From positions 496,001 to 560,000 of the forward strand of contig JADNRV010000004.1 in assembly GCA_015499995.1 (NCBI GenBank): a DNA stretch of 64,000 nt. Reading direction: 5' to 3'. This DNA comes from Flammula alnicola (Eukaryota; Basidiomycota; Agaricomycetes; Agaricales; Strophariaceae). Within the stretch, counting starts at the first letter, position 1. Each line of letters opens with the position of its first letter. The notes beneath the pieces were generated by a model. That model ran no database searches. It saw only the letters and a program-made list of their open reading frames with translations, and had not been told where the DNA came from. The position numbers and the translations under genes were made by a program. This document shows, one piece after another, positions 42,759 through 54,364 of this stretch.

Positions 42759-43829
42759 TCACTGAGCTTTGAGGTTTTTCTGACGGCGATGATTAATGTC
42801 TTGCCGTGTCATTCGTGTTCCGAGTAATGTATCCCAATGTACAAAAAATGGTTGCGCAAAATTAGACTTGATTCCAATGACCTACAGAACGAAATAAATC
42901 AGCTTTTTTCCACAACCTCCAATATAAATAAAGATACCTGGTGATGGATGTCGTGGTAATCAGCATTGTTCCCGGTTAACATTTGCAGAGGATCCCAAGG
43001 AAGACTGTATCCGCAATGGTCATCCACTGTTTTCAAGGTAGAAAAAGTGAACAGGAGCATGGCTTGACGGGTGCTCATTCCAGTTGACCATTCCGCGACC
43101 AAAGCACCAAGAGAGTCCAGGAGAAAACCCTCTACGGGATGGTTATATAGAGATCCAAAAGCGTATGGCACATACAGCCTGTGGTGCCACGAGTGAAATT
43201 GTTTGTATAGGAATTTGTTGACGTGCATAAGTCGGTGCAGAAAGTATTGCCATGTATCGATGATGAACCTTGTAACAGTGGGACATTAGAGGGGTAAGAT
43301 ATGAATCAAGGAAAGGAGGTTCGTACATTGCAGCCAAGAGCTGAAACCCCGGAATGGCCCACCAATACACCAAATCTGCGGCGCGGGCCAGCACGAGAGG
43401 ACTCATGCTGTTCCCAAGCACTGTCGACAGGACGGGTTCAATCATGGCGGCGAGTCGACGAAGTTCTTGAGGGTGATTAATGCGCTGTACAGATTCGTCC
43501 GACAGCCAGACGAGACCCAACACAGTTTGAATAACTTGCTGGAAAATGACTGCCCACACGACCTCTGTACGCGTAGCCAGGTTCTTGGCCTGGACTTCGC
43601 TTGACTCGTGGATGCGGTATTTATCCAACCATTTCCACCCAGAGATATCAAGATAGTGGAAGAAGAGCGAGAGGGACCAGTACGCGACTACTGGGGCAAT
43701 TAATGTGAGGATGAAATCCGAAACGCCGTCTACGAGTCTGGCCTTTGGTGAAAAGTAGAACGGGAAAGTGGTGGTTGTGAAACATAGAGGGTCGTCGCTA
43801 ATGAGAGAAGGACATAACGTGGAGTTCAT
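42759..43829 (-). CDS. SUR2: SUR2-type sphinganine C4-hydroxylase, 318 aa
   Basis: Three exons: 43829-43327, 43268-42938 and 42881-42759 (957 nt). The start chosen is ATG at 43829 (MNSTLCPSLISDD). Several hydrophobic segments (LILTLIAPVVAYWSLSLFF, TEVVWAVIFQQVIQTVLGLV) mark an ER membrane protein. The di-iron histidine boxes are present and in order: HRLMH, HSWHHR and DIHHQ. The C-terminal GIKSNFAQPFFVHWDTLLGTRM is typical of SUR2. The enzyme hydroxylates C4 of sphinganine or dihydroceramide to make phytosphingosine-type sphingolipids. No defects are seen. Confidence 0.93.
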
Positions 43830-44266
43830 GGTGGTCACTAGAAGGGGATGGACGGCGAGCACAAGTCAGATCATTTCGAAATACCAATTCCCACAGTGAC
43901 ACATGATATCGGCACAGCTACCGGTATGTAGATCAACGCTGGAGCAAGGTTGGAGGTCCATGAATTCCGTCGTTCTACTGCTAGTATAATTTGTAGTTAC
44001 ATACAACAACTTGTTGCCCATGTCTTTGATCAAATCGTAAAATTCCTTGACTATGCAAGCAAAGTTCCTGCCACGGGCAACCCACTCTAGTAAAAATAAA
44101 ACCGTGAATTGATCAATCGACACATAATATTGTACAACTATTTATTAGGATCCCTATGTGGTACAACTTTGTCTTCTACCATGCAACAATTACCATGCAA
44201 AATATAACAATGTGGTGGATATGAGTGAAAATGAGCAAAATAATGTCCAGGTCGCCGAGGAGCGTA
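43830..44266. other. Intergenic region without a supported gene
   Basis: About 440 bp between the SUR2 start and the CAF40 stop, AT-rich, probably holding the SUR2 promoter and the CAF40 3' end. A short open frame (43866-44123, -) has no family features. Confidence 0.5.
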
Positions 44267-45579
44267 CTAAGGTTCGTTTAGGTTATTGAGGAGTGTCGTA
44301 AGGCATCGTTTCGTGACCATGTCGCCCTATTTGAGACTGTCAATTGCGGATACGCTGCAGATACGCAGTTGAGACGTACTTTTAAAAGTGTACTGAAAGT
44401 CTGGTCACGTAACGGCTCAGGTAGACATGCCCGCAGGGCTTCCCGGGCGCTATAAGCGAACACAAGCAAAGTGAGACGCTACTCGGAATAAAAAGATATA
44501 GGACATACCGCAAGTTATCGCTGAGTCGCAGATAACAGCGTACAACATGTTTTAGAAGTCGCACGGCTTGCGTTTCAACAAGCTGGTTGACCATGTTACT
44601 GAGGACGGTTCCTACAGCGTAGAACCTCTCGTATGTATGGCAGATATAAGTTAAACCTGTCTCGTCCAGGAGAATTTTTTGTACGATGAAGATGGCGACG
44701 GTTTTTGATAACTCTGATCCAGTTTCCATGATACGAAGGCAGAGGGGTATTATCTCTGTCGACAACAGGAAGTGGATAACGGTGTTGTTATCATTTTGCT
44801 ATGAGAGAGAACACGAACTACGGTTAGGCGATGAGATAAAGGTAGAATATAGTTGCGCACTTTGACGAGGGCCCCAATAACGCCAAGAGACGTCAAGCGA
44901 AGATATTCGAAAGGGCGCGTCTTCGAGGTCGTGTTGAGAAAGGGATACAGAAAGAGGGGTATATGTGCTAGTAAATTCAAGATAAATATCATGAAACAGA
45001 GTAGGACGATATGCGCACCATTGAGAAAAAGCTGACGTGTCTCTGCATGAGAGGCAACGCATTGGAGCAATGCCAAGGCATTACAGACACGGTTCGAAAC
45101 ATGGGCCGTGAGATTGGGCGGGGAGAGCAAGGGATAGACGGACACAATCTCTTGCAAAAGCGCGGGCATAATGCCTTTGAGAGTCATTTCATTCAGCAAA
45201 CCTGGCAATGCCCAATAGAAAGATACATACCGAAAGAATGCCACAGGACGAGAGCAAGGTCGTCGTATTGCTCGCGTTTTTTGCTCAGTTCAAGCAAAGC
45301 CCCTTCTCTGGTGTTGGGATCCATTAAATCAATGACGAGACCATATATTTTCCCATCGTCGTGAAGGCCGAGAGCGGGATGGGTTCCATTGCTACTGGGA
45401 TATCCTACGGCAAGTTGGTGATGACCTTCAGCGGATGTACCGGTAGAAAGTGGTGGGGTTTCCGAGAAATTGGAGAGTCCTCTACCATATGTTGCGAATT
45501 GGCCGTTTCCCTGCTGTAAATAAGAAACGGGTTTAGGGGACAAGAGGCCCGCCATGGCGAGGGAGGAGGAAAGGGTCAT
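44267..45579 (-). CDS. CAF40: CAF40/RCD1 (CNOT9) subunit of the CCR4-NOT complex
   Basis: About six exons from ATG 45579 ([15 protein letters not shown]) to a C-terminal [16 protein letters not shown] at 44267. After a ~75-residue low-complexity N-terminus the conserved armadillo-type body is complete. It contains [94 protein letters not shown] and [37 protein letters not shown] appears as [17 protein letters not shown]. The protein is a scaffold of the CCR4-NOT mRNA deadenylation complex. Introns are 45-60 bp, GT-AG. No frameshift was found. Confidence 0.93.
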
Positions 45580-45684
45580 CGTTCGTCCAATCTGTCCACG
45601 TAACACTCTTTGTGTCACACGTCACAACATCTGACTAACAATGGGTATTATTCGTATACTACTACACACAAAATACAATCCGTC

Positions 45685-47812
45685 TCATAGTCCTGCAGCA
45701 ATCTTAAATAATCCTAATACTTTGTACTAGAGCACAAGAGGAAGATTAGTTGGTCAAGTGTACCACGTCAAGTCAGGTAGCATACCTTCTCTTCTTCAGA
45801 ATCAGCAAACATGGACCAAGGGTCTTGGCCATTCTTGAATTCGACCACAAAGGAGAAGGCAATAGCTTCCAAGTCATCGTAGCCTTGATTCCATTCCTTG
45901 AGACCTCGCACTTTTCCTCGCAAGTCGACCTTTTCCAAGACTGTGGTCAAATCCTACAAGCAAGGGCGTCAGAATCCATTCACTAAGAGCAGAAAAAATT
46001 AACTTCTCACCTTGGAACTTCGGTAAATAAATACCGTGCTTCCAACGAACTTGTAGAATCTCCTCTTCCACGAGAGACAGTCTTTACTTTGGATAGTAAT
46101 CCATCCCGTTAGTTCAGACTCCTCCTTTGTGCGCTTGACTTTAGCTTCTGCCTGTTGTATCTTCTTCTGCCGCTCGGCCTCTTCTCGTCGTTTCGCCTCC
46201 GCTACTTGGCGAGCAGCAGCCTCTCCTTTCTTTGCCTGCTCTTTCCGCCATTCCTCCAACCTCCGGTGTTCTTCTAGCCGTCGCTCTTTATCAAGTCTTT
46301 TCCGTTCCTCAAGCTCCTCCCGCTTTCGCTCGTCCTCTTCTCTTTCCAGCTGTTCCCTTCTCCTGCGCTCTGCAGTAATGCGGCGTATTTCTTGTTCTAC
46401 TTCAGCCTTGCGGCGAACCTCTTCCTCCCTCTCCTGTCTCTCAAACTCCTCTTTCTGCATTTTAAGCTGCCGTTGTCTCTCAGCCTCCTCTATCAACGCC
46501 GCCTGGTCTTCTCGCTCTCGTTGGAGCTGGAGTTCTCTTCGCTGGCGAGCTCTTTCTACAGGATCGCGGGGAATTTCGAGTGACCATTTGCCCCGAGGCT
46601 GAATAGTGTAAGAGTGCAATGGCTCATCCCTGTCCGGTTCTATGATCACCTCGTCGGAACCTCGCACATGAGAAATGACTGCAAAATCGGACCAACTACG
46701 CGAACGTTGATGATGGAGGTTGCCATATTTGGTGGAAGGTCCCGCTGGCGAAGAGTGGGAAAGGGCGATTGGCTGTACGTTGAAGAGACCCTTATCTTTA
46801 GGAGGCGTCGGTGGTGGTAAAGCCCCTTCCATATCATCAAGAGGATCGTCAGTCTTCTTCCTGCGTCGTAAAAGGCTGGTAAATAGACTGCCTCCTTTTG
46901 GCAGAGGGGGTACAGGAGGTATGTTGGGGGGTTGAATTCCGGGTGCATAGGTTGCTGTAAACGAGCGTCGCGCCATGTCATGCACAATCGCCTTTGGCGG
47001 GGTGGCGTTCTTGATGTTGGAAGCTCGCACTGGCTGAAGAGGAGGAAGAGGTTGTGTAGGATTAAAAGTCGAGATATTGCGTTCTTCTTCTGAGGACCGA
47101 TTGGTTGCGTCGGCGAGATGTTGAGAAGGAGAGTCAGAGCGGTTGGGAAGTGCGGTATCAGGGTTTGTTATGACTTGATGAATCTTGTCGACGGTTAATA
47201 GAGAAAGGCTATCGACGGTGAATATTGTTTGATGTTTCTGTCAGAACAATGGGCACGTTGGAGGAGAACAATAGAGCCCGGAAACGTGTGGACGAACCTT
47301 AAGGATGGCCCCAACTCGGCGCGAGTGTATTAGAGCTCGGGCTAAAAGTAAAATCTTGTCGTCAGCCACCTCCACCGGTTCGGCGGTCTGGACGTGGACG
47401 TACCACGCTTGACTCCAGAAATAGAAGGGGGTATATAGTTGATTATGATATAGCCTGGTTTAAGGTCGATTTCCTCTCGATAAAAAGCAATGAAGACTTC
47501 ATAGTCTGATAATTTGGTTTTGAGCTCTTCGAGTCCGTCCTTGCCATAGGAATGTAAGCCGAGCTCGTCACCCTGGATATCGCAGATTAATATATTAGTT
47601 CTACCGAGCATGAAGTCCTGTAATTGACTGGAACCAGGCGCGTAGACTCACAGATTCGTTGATATAATGTAAAAGCAACCTTTCGATGAAGAACGATAAG
47701 TAAAAATCAGTTGGGAGCAATGAGCCTTTGAAACACACCAGTTACACTCATCGTCGATGATCGACGAATACACCGACATGACGGCAGCAGGATCTGACAT
47801 ATTGAGTGCCAT
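45685..47812 (-). CDS. ADF-H, coiled-coil and PH-like domain protein
   Basis: Start at ATG 47812 (MALNMSDPAAVMSVYSS), stop at 45685; at least seven exons. The N-terminus is an actin-depolymerising-factor homology domain: NW-LLLHYINES, then GDELGLHSYGKDGLEELKTKL, YEVFIAFYREEIDLKPGYII and SRRVGAILK. A Pro-rich linker (PPNIPPVPPLPKGG, PPPTPPKDK) and a long Glu/Arg/Lys coiled coil follow. Last is a PH-like domain: GWITIQSKDCLSWKRRFYKFVG, then the final helix YKVLGLFKIAAGL. The order suggests an actin-binding adaptor acting at membranes or patches, related in layout to Abp1/coactosin-type proteins but ending in PH instead of SH3. That role is inference. It lies 106 bp upstream of CAF40 on the same strand. 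Confidence 0.8.
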
Positions 47813-48122
47813 AGTTACAGAAGAAGAGGTGCCACCAGGGCGAAAGGAGTGGGTATCGCGAACGTTAAGAGATACAGAAATAGATAAAGCAAGACGCGAA
47901 ATAGAGACGGGCGTTAACAGGCGAACATGGATGGCGTAGAGAGGTGCTCGTGGCCGTGATGAAGCGCATGGCGGCTATGTCCGCTCTCCCACGCGTCTAG
48001 ACAATGATGCGTCTATTAGACAAAGGTGGTCGACACTGACGGTTACGATGGTCATTTCGACTGTATCTGCTTATTGTAGGGCCACGAAATGGTCACAATG
48101 TCGTAGATAGTAAATGTACGTA
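47813..48122. other. Intergenic region without a supported gene
   Basis: About 310 bp between the ADF-H gene start and the DUF1295 gene stop. No gene is seen; it probably holds the ADF-H gene promoter. Confidence 0.5.
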
Positions 48123-49739
48123 TTACGGTCTTGCATCTCCTTCCACCGCAGCCATACCGTCCGTCAATTCATTAAATTGATACATAGGAAAGTCCAATAA
48201 AATCGTCCTTTTCAGTATCGTCGGAAGCGGTCGATACAAGAAAGGAGGCAAGGGGATGAGAATAGATGTCTTCTGAAGGTATGATTTGTATTCTTTCCAG
48301 GCGTCGGAGTGTCCATCCTCGGATTCTGGTCCATGAGATAACAAAAAGAATTTCTGGGCTGTTGGCTTTTCAGCCGTTGGAAGGCCAGAGCCAAACATCA
48401 GCAACCTAAAGGAAATTTAGTTAAATCGATCCGAGTTCACGTTAAAGAAGGTCTTACAAAACAGTAAAGATTGGAGACACAATGGCTCCATATTGCGCTG
48501 CACGAGATGAAGAGGGCAGGTGCCCATTCGTCGTCGGAGATAAGCAAAGTATCCATATTCCCCACCAGCACATTATCCTGAGAATTGGTGAATAAGCCAC
48601 TCTGAGTTCAGAGTCAATGCGTGAATGCTTACTCGCCAAAGTATGGTGGATGTCGGGACCATTTCCAAAGGCCTTTCTAAGAAACAAAGCACCGAAATCA
48701 GACGAGTCAAATGCGAGAGAGCGGATCCAGTCCTACATTCGTCGGTTGGCCTTTGGGGATGACTTTATTAGCTTTGTAATAATACTGGGATTTGAGTAAA
48801 TCTTGAGCGTCAAGTTCCTTTCAAGTTCAACTACTCACCTTTTGAGCATCGCCCACGGACTCGATTATAAATCCAAGGGCCCAAACAACGATCCCAGCAA
48901 TATCACGCGATGTTCCAAACTTGGGGGTTGACCGTCCAGTACTCGGATCAGAGACACCCGGAGAGTTCAGAATGGTCAAGGGAAGGGATACGGTCCATAT
49001 CTTTTTGAGAAAATCAGTATCTTGTCGACATATTGAAGAATCGAACGAACCCAGAGAATTTGGCCTTTAACGAAGTCGTGAGTATCGCATAGTTGATCAA
49101 TAATATGAAGACATACCGATCCAGAAAGCTACGAGAAAGGGTCTAGCGTTAAACAACTTCAATTAAAGAACATTCCAAACAAGGGCGAACCTAAGAACTT
49201 CCAGAAGTGTGAACGAATATCATCGAAGCGGTTGTCACTGCCCATCTTTAAAACCCTAAAGAGTAGGAAACCTGCACATACGGCGTTAGTTTTGCAATGG
49301 GTCATGTTCGAGTATGACGAACCAGCAATCCTAACCGCCCAAACCATCACCAGGACACTGGCCACTGCATCGCTAATGTCAACATAACATTAATCGGAAA
49401 ATGCATTCTGACCGACCAATATTTCTGGTATGATACGTGTTGCCAGCAAGTAACGTTAGGAGTGCTGAATTCAAGCGGCATGAAATTAACCACTAAACGT
49501 GCCAGCATTTTCATGCAAAGAAACGATTACCCAGAAAGAAGAAATTCGAACCTATCCAAGGAGCAACTAAATTAACTTGCATTGTTTGAGGCAATGCAAG
49601 TGTCCATACCTCCAGTAAAGTCGGTGATTTTGTCAAATTGTAGTGTCCATGCTATTGCAAAGCCCGAAAGTTGATATCCAATGGTGACAAGTAGCGTCAA
49701 GGCAAGGTAATATTGGTCAAGAGCGTGTACTGGAGACAT
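48123..49739 (-). CDS. DUF1295-type polytopic membrane reductase-like protein
   Basis: Many short exons from ATG 49739 (MSPVHALDQYYLALTL) to the stop at 48123. Recognisable in order: FAIAWTLQFDKITDFTGG, RVLKMGSDNRFDDIRSHFWKF, and the key segment KWSRHPPYFGE followed by IMCWWGIWI. The tail FGSGLPTAEKPTAQKFFLLS and the closing YPMYQ-like segment also fit. DUF1295 proteins belong to the steroid 5-alpha-reductase/isoprenylcysteine methyltransferase superfamily; the RHPxYFGE motif is the cofactor-side signature. The substrate of the fungal members is not known. No frameshift was noted, although several exon borders were not individually fixed. Confidence 0.8.
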
Positions 49740-50705
49740 GCATACAATCTTTCTCAAGAGCACAGGATGGGTGAACAGACAATGGAATGCGCAAGAGCCC
49801 AGTCCATTTGTGAGATGAGGTTACGATGGCTGGACAGGATCGTTCGTTACCAAGACTGTAGACATGTCTCTAGGCTGGCAATCGTATCCCCTCTTTGAAA
49901 GAACGCTTTCCGATTGGCTGCGGTGAAATCCGCGAATGACTAATTTAGAATGACCTCCGCGAACTTGTTGCGTCAAATGCTCCCCTCGAGTCGGCCCTTT
50001 CCGACGTTGTTTTAAAAAATCCTTGCCATCAGAGGTTCTCTATAGTTCTCTGTCAAACTTTGCCACCAGCCTTCTGCTCTGCTTAACGGTGTCACCCGGG
50101 AGTGTGTCTTCTATCACTGACAATTGATTGATCTGAATCCTTGAACATTGATCAGAGTTGAATACAAAAACTGATGATGTCCGCCGAATCCATGTCGACC
50201 ATGTACACGGGCATATGTATGAAACCCGTATAAAACATAACTTGCACCTACTTGTACAACGTTAAATCTATCCTTAGGGTTTTGCCAATTGAGCCGACAA
50301 CACCGTTGCCTCCACCGAGCACCAACAACACCGGATTTTTTGATTTCTGAACTCTCAGCAGCTCTCAGCCACGCTCGGGCTGCGCAGCTCCGTGGGTTCA
50401 TGCAAACGCCAATATTTTGTTTGATGCATGCATGCGACCGAAATCATTTCGAGAAGGTCCACACTTGAGACATGTACACCTAAAGTCAAGCGACGCCAAA
50501 AAAAAAACAACTGACATTTCTATGATCTCGATACAAATTCACACGTCTATGGGTTCTGTGTCACTTCTATGAAAAAAAAGTCTATAGTCTATGCGCGAGG
50601 TCATGTTCAAGTTCAGCATACGGAACAAGGGAATGACGACTTTCTAAAATGGAGACTTAGCTGTGTGACAGTTAGTATCACCTCATGTCAACACTAAGAA
50701 TACCC
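49740..50705. other. Intergenic region without a supported gene
   Basis: Nearly 1 kb between the DUF1295 start and the L-serine dehydratase stop. Short A-runs (50498-50507 and 50572-50579) and one open frame (50114-50401, -) without family features. No structural RNA recognised. Confidence 0.4.
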
Positions 50706-53700
50706 TCACCAAGCTGGGACAGTCAATGGTATCCTCACAGTCGTCTGTTCAACGTTCGTTAAGCATAAGATAAAGCAATTTTACGAGACAAACTCACAGC
50801 CAAGCCCTAGAAAATTGTATCGTCAAGGGTTATTTATTGCGCGGGGGAGGAGGGCTGCAAACGTACCGAGAGACTGGTTTCTTTATATTTTACGCTCATA
50901 TCCGCTGCTGTTAGACGCATTGCCTCGATAGCTTCGTCCAGGGTAACACTGTAAACTCCATCACTGGCCATGGAGAGCTGCGCAGCTGTAACAGCCTTAA
51001 CGGCTAGGGAATAAAACAGGGCGTTAGATCGTGCATGATGGTGGAGGAGATTATATTTACCTCCTAGACTATTGCGTTCCTGTATTATTTAAAATTAGGA
51101 CAGGGAAATCGGACCAATTCAATGGTCAGGAAGCTTACGATACAGGGTACTTGAACGAGGCCGTCAATTGGATCACATGTGAGTCCAAGATTGTGTTCTA
51201 GGGAACCGATGATTTGATTCACATTCCCATCGGAAAGATGCAGCAGAAGCGTCATACCAATACCGATTTCGGCAGCCTATATAGATTTATGGATTAGCAC
51301 AAGATGTCGTCGTGGGATATCTAGCACAAACCTGGAGGACAGTTTCGGGAGATGCTGGACGCCGCGTGAATATCGAGCTAGATAATAAAAGCTCGAAACT
51401 TACCTCCCATGCAAGCCGCGAAACCTGCACTGGCCATCGAGCACGCGACTGTTGAATAGTGTGATTAAAAAAAAAAAAGAAGACACATATGGAAAATGGA
51501 TTCTAACCTCCAACTTCAGCCTGGCATCCGCCTCTGCCGCTGAAATAGTACTACCTCTTTTGAAGAGCATTCCAATCGCCTAATATTCAAACGTTGAGAA
51601 AGATCGGCAACCGGTATAAAAAAAGCTCACATACCGACGCTGTCAACAAGAACGTCTGAATACTCTTCTCCGGGTCATCGCTCACAAACTAGGAAACCAT
51701 CATGTGAACACCTGTCGGCGGGTCATAAATCGGGCATAGAGCTGGTCTACCTACCTCGATAATGTATTTCAACACAGCGGGTATCACACCAGCAGCACCA
51801 TTCGTGGGGAGGTCACAATTCGGCCACCCGATGCATTGACTTCGTTAACTGCGATGGCATAGCACGACAGAAAATCCATAGCAGGAATAACCGTCCGTCT
51901 CTAATTCACAGCGACCAAGCATCAGAGACAATCCTCACGAATGATTAAAATTTTCAAAAACTCACAGGTGGCATAGGCAGAACCGCGTGGTCAAAGGACC
52001 CAATTACCCTCGGCGCTCGAGCCGCTGCAGTCCCTGAGGTAACAACTCTAGCCCGTCCATGTCTAGGAGGCTTCTCATCACCTGCTAGGGCATCCGATGC
52101 ACCGCCGGCGTCTCTGTCCATCTCTGACTCAAGGTCAGAAGGTGATTGTGACGGCCCAGGAATAGCCTCCGGCGCCCATCCAGAACAATAGCAGGGCGAT
52201 TAGGTGCAGCCACGCCGGATAAAAACTGCGGTGATGTGTGATCAGCACCTAGTCGACCGGATGGGTGGTTGTGGCACCTACCCGCGCATTAAGCGCCTGT
52301 AGAGCATTGGTGCACGTCTTCGTAGACCGAGACGTCCTGGAAGTGTTCGTTCAGAAGTAGAGACCCCAGTACGGATGCAGTCGTCCATGACTTCCCATAT
52401 GCGCATGATCTGGTAGAAATTGAGCATCAAGGATCATTTGAAGGACTAAAATGTTTACCTTGCCGTGAATGTCCTCGTCAGTGTATCCAAATGATTTCTA
52501 TTTCACGATAACATAAGCACAACTGTAATTCACATGCTAAGGATAGGTTCAAACCTCATTGTCATGCACAATCTGAGCAATGGTCATCTAATCTTGCCTT
52601 TCAGAGACGAAGCACAAATTAAGAAAAAAGCATTACTCACATTATGCTTCTTTGTTAGGGCCAGCAGAGAATTGCCTGTATCGAATGGATAGGGAGGATG
52701 CTCGTTGCATTCTGTTTTGTTGCTATCTTCCGCAGCATCACCTTGCATGGCGTCCACGGACGAGGGCACATGGTGGTCTATTGGGTCTGTCAAGGAATGG
52801 GTCTGTTGCAACCTTGCACCATGGACCTTGGTCTTGTCAACCCCTTTATAAAACAAGTTCTCGTCGACTATGATGAAGACCTCTGTCAGTCTAATTTCCA
52901 AGTATATCGAGCTGATGCCTTACCCTTCGTTTTCTCATTCACAACAAAACCACCACCAACGCTAAAGTATTCATTGGTCGCCAGTAAATCGCCCTCTTCG
53001 TCAAAACAACTAAAGCGCATTCCATTTGGGTGCGTTTTTAGAACTTGATCCCATCGCCAGAGCATGTCGCGATCCATGTCATAAGTGATTCGCTGGTGTC
53101 CGCCGAGAAGGAGGGTCTTGTTTTGCAAAATGTCGGCATACCGCGACGGAATTGTGCCAGTATCAATCGTTTCTGGGTCGGATCCTGTCAAACGCATATA
53201 TATAAGCATCAGGTCATACTCATGCCGACAGAAGCGAAAGACCTTCTAGTCCCAGGAGGATTGCTTGAGGAGTATGGTGACTGTTAGTAAAGTGCACCAG
53301 AGCTTGAGGTGCTTCTATGCAATTAAGAGCAAGGACACATACCCCTTCCCTTTAATCCAGTGAATTGTTAGTCAAAGCACTATTACACCATCTTTCACTT
53401 TCCATACCTGTGGCCGCTAAAGATCCATATCTAAGAATGTTATGAGCCAAAATAGTTCCATTCAATTCGAGAATAGAGCGCGCACAGATTTATTTTCACT
53501 GTTTGAACCTATGACGCGGCGGTCGACGCAGGCGAGCCAAAAAGTTGATTGACGCGTACCTTTTCCAGAAGGTTTAATTCCTTGAGGTCTGCGATGAAAA
53601 TCTTGGCTGCGCGCATAGGCCCCACGGTGTGCGAGGATGATGGTCCAACTGCGGCTACCTTAGACAACTTGCGCAGGTGGAATTTCGACTGAGCACATAC

Positions 53701-53953
53701 CACCGATGCTAAATAAATCAAAGGTGGAGATCACTGCATGTTCAGGAAGCTGGCGCTCCGCTGGGGTTTCGGCACTTTCATCCTCCTTGCTTGCTTTCAG
53801 CGCGAGATGAGCAATTGTTCTGGGGAGCAGAGGTGGTGCCACGCCATTGGATGGAGCAGGGCGGGCCTTGGGGTATCCAGATAATAGAAAGTTGCTATTA
53901 GAGCGCCTTGCTGTCAAGGTTAGCCTAGAGACGGTTCTAAAGAGCGGTGACAT
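50706..53953 (-). CDS. L-serine dehydratase (iron-sulfur type), frame-disrupted
   Basis: About 15 exons from ATG 53953 ([18 protein letters not shown], a plausible mitochondrial presequence) to the stop at 50706. The beta-type half has [34 protein letters not shown] and [17 protein letters not shown]. The alpha-type half has [66 protein letters not shown] and [18 protein letters not shown], with the cysteines expected to hold the [4Fe-4S] cluster. It deaminates L-serine to pyruvate and ammonia. Three places need one extra base to keep the frame: near 51528 (GG), 51806-51809 (GGGG) and about 52170. A 7-base microexon (53343-53349) supplies GKG. Either the gene is dead or the consensus has dropped bases. 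Confidence 0.85.
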
Positions 53954-54364
53954 TTGACGCGACACAAAGAAAGACGGTGCAGCCAGAAGACCTGCGAACA
54001 ACTAAGGAGTCTATACTGTTACTATACAGCGAAGGGCATGTCGGAGAGGTAAGTATCGGGATCCGCAAAGAGGCAGGTGGTGATTGGCTACGAAGTGGCA
54101 GATGTTGTTGGTCGCCGTTGTCAGTCACATGACAGACATTTTCTGAACAACTGAACTTTCTCAACTCGACTCGACTCTTTATCTCTCTCTCCCATTCTTT
54201 TCTTTTTATTCTCCTCTACGCCGTCTCTGTCCTTGAATTTTCTCTGCGAAAGGCGACATCTTAGGCCGTGTCAGTCAACTTCCGACCCTGAAATATATTT
54301 CCCAATTTGGGCGCAGGTGGCAACTGCATCCAAAACTTAGAAGACAGATTTGTATCCGACGACC
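53954..54364. promoter_or_regulatory. Divergent promoter region
   Basis: About 410 bp separate the L-serine dehydratase and BEM3-like starts, which run apart. It contains pyrimidine-rich stretches (CTCTTTATCTCTCTCTCCC near 54175) upstream of the BEM3-like gene, common in fungal promoters. No specific site is assigned. Confidence 0.5.

Noticed and set aside
46129..46602. 157-codon plus-strand Ser/Arg-rich ORF
   Set aside because: Complement of the Glu/Arg coiled coil of the ADF-H/PH gene; composition is that of an antisense shadow.
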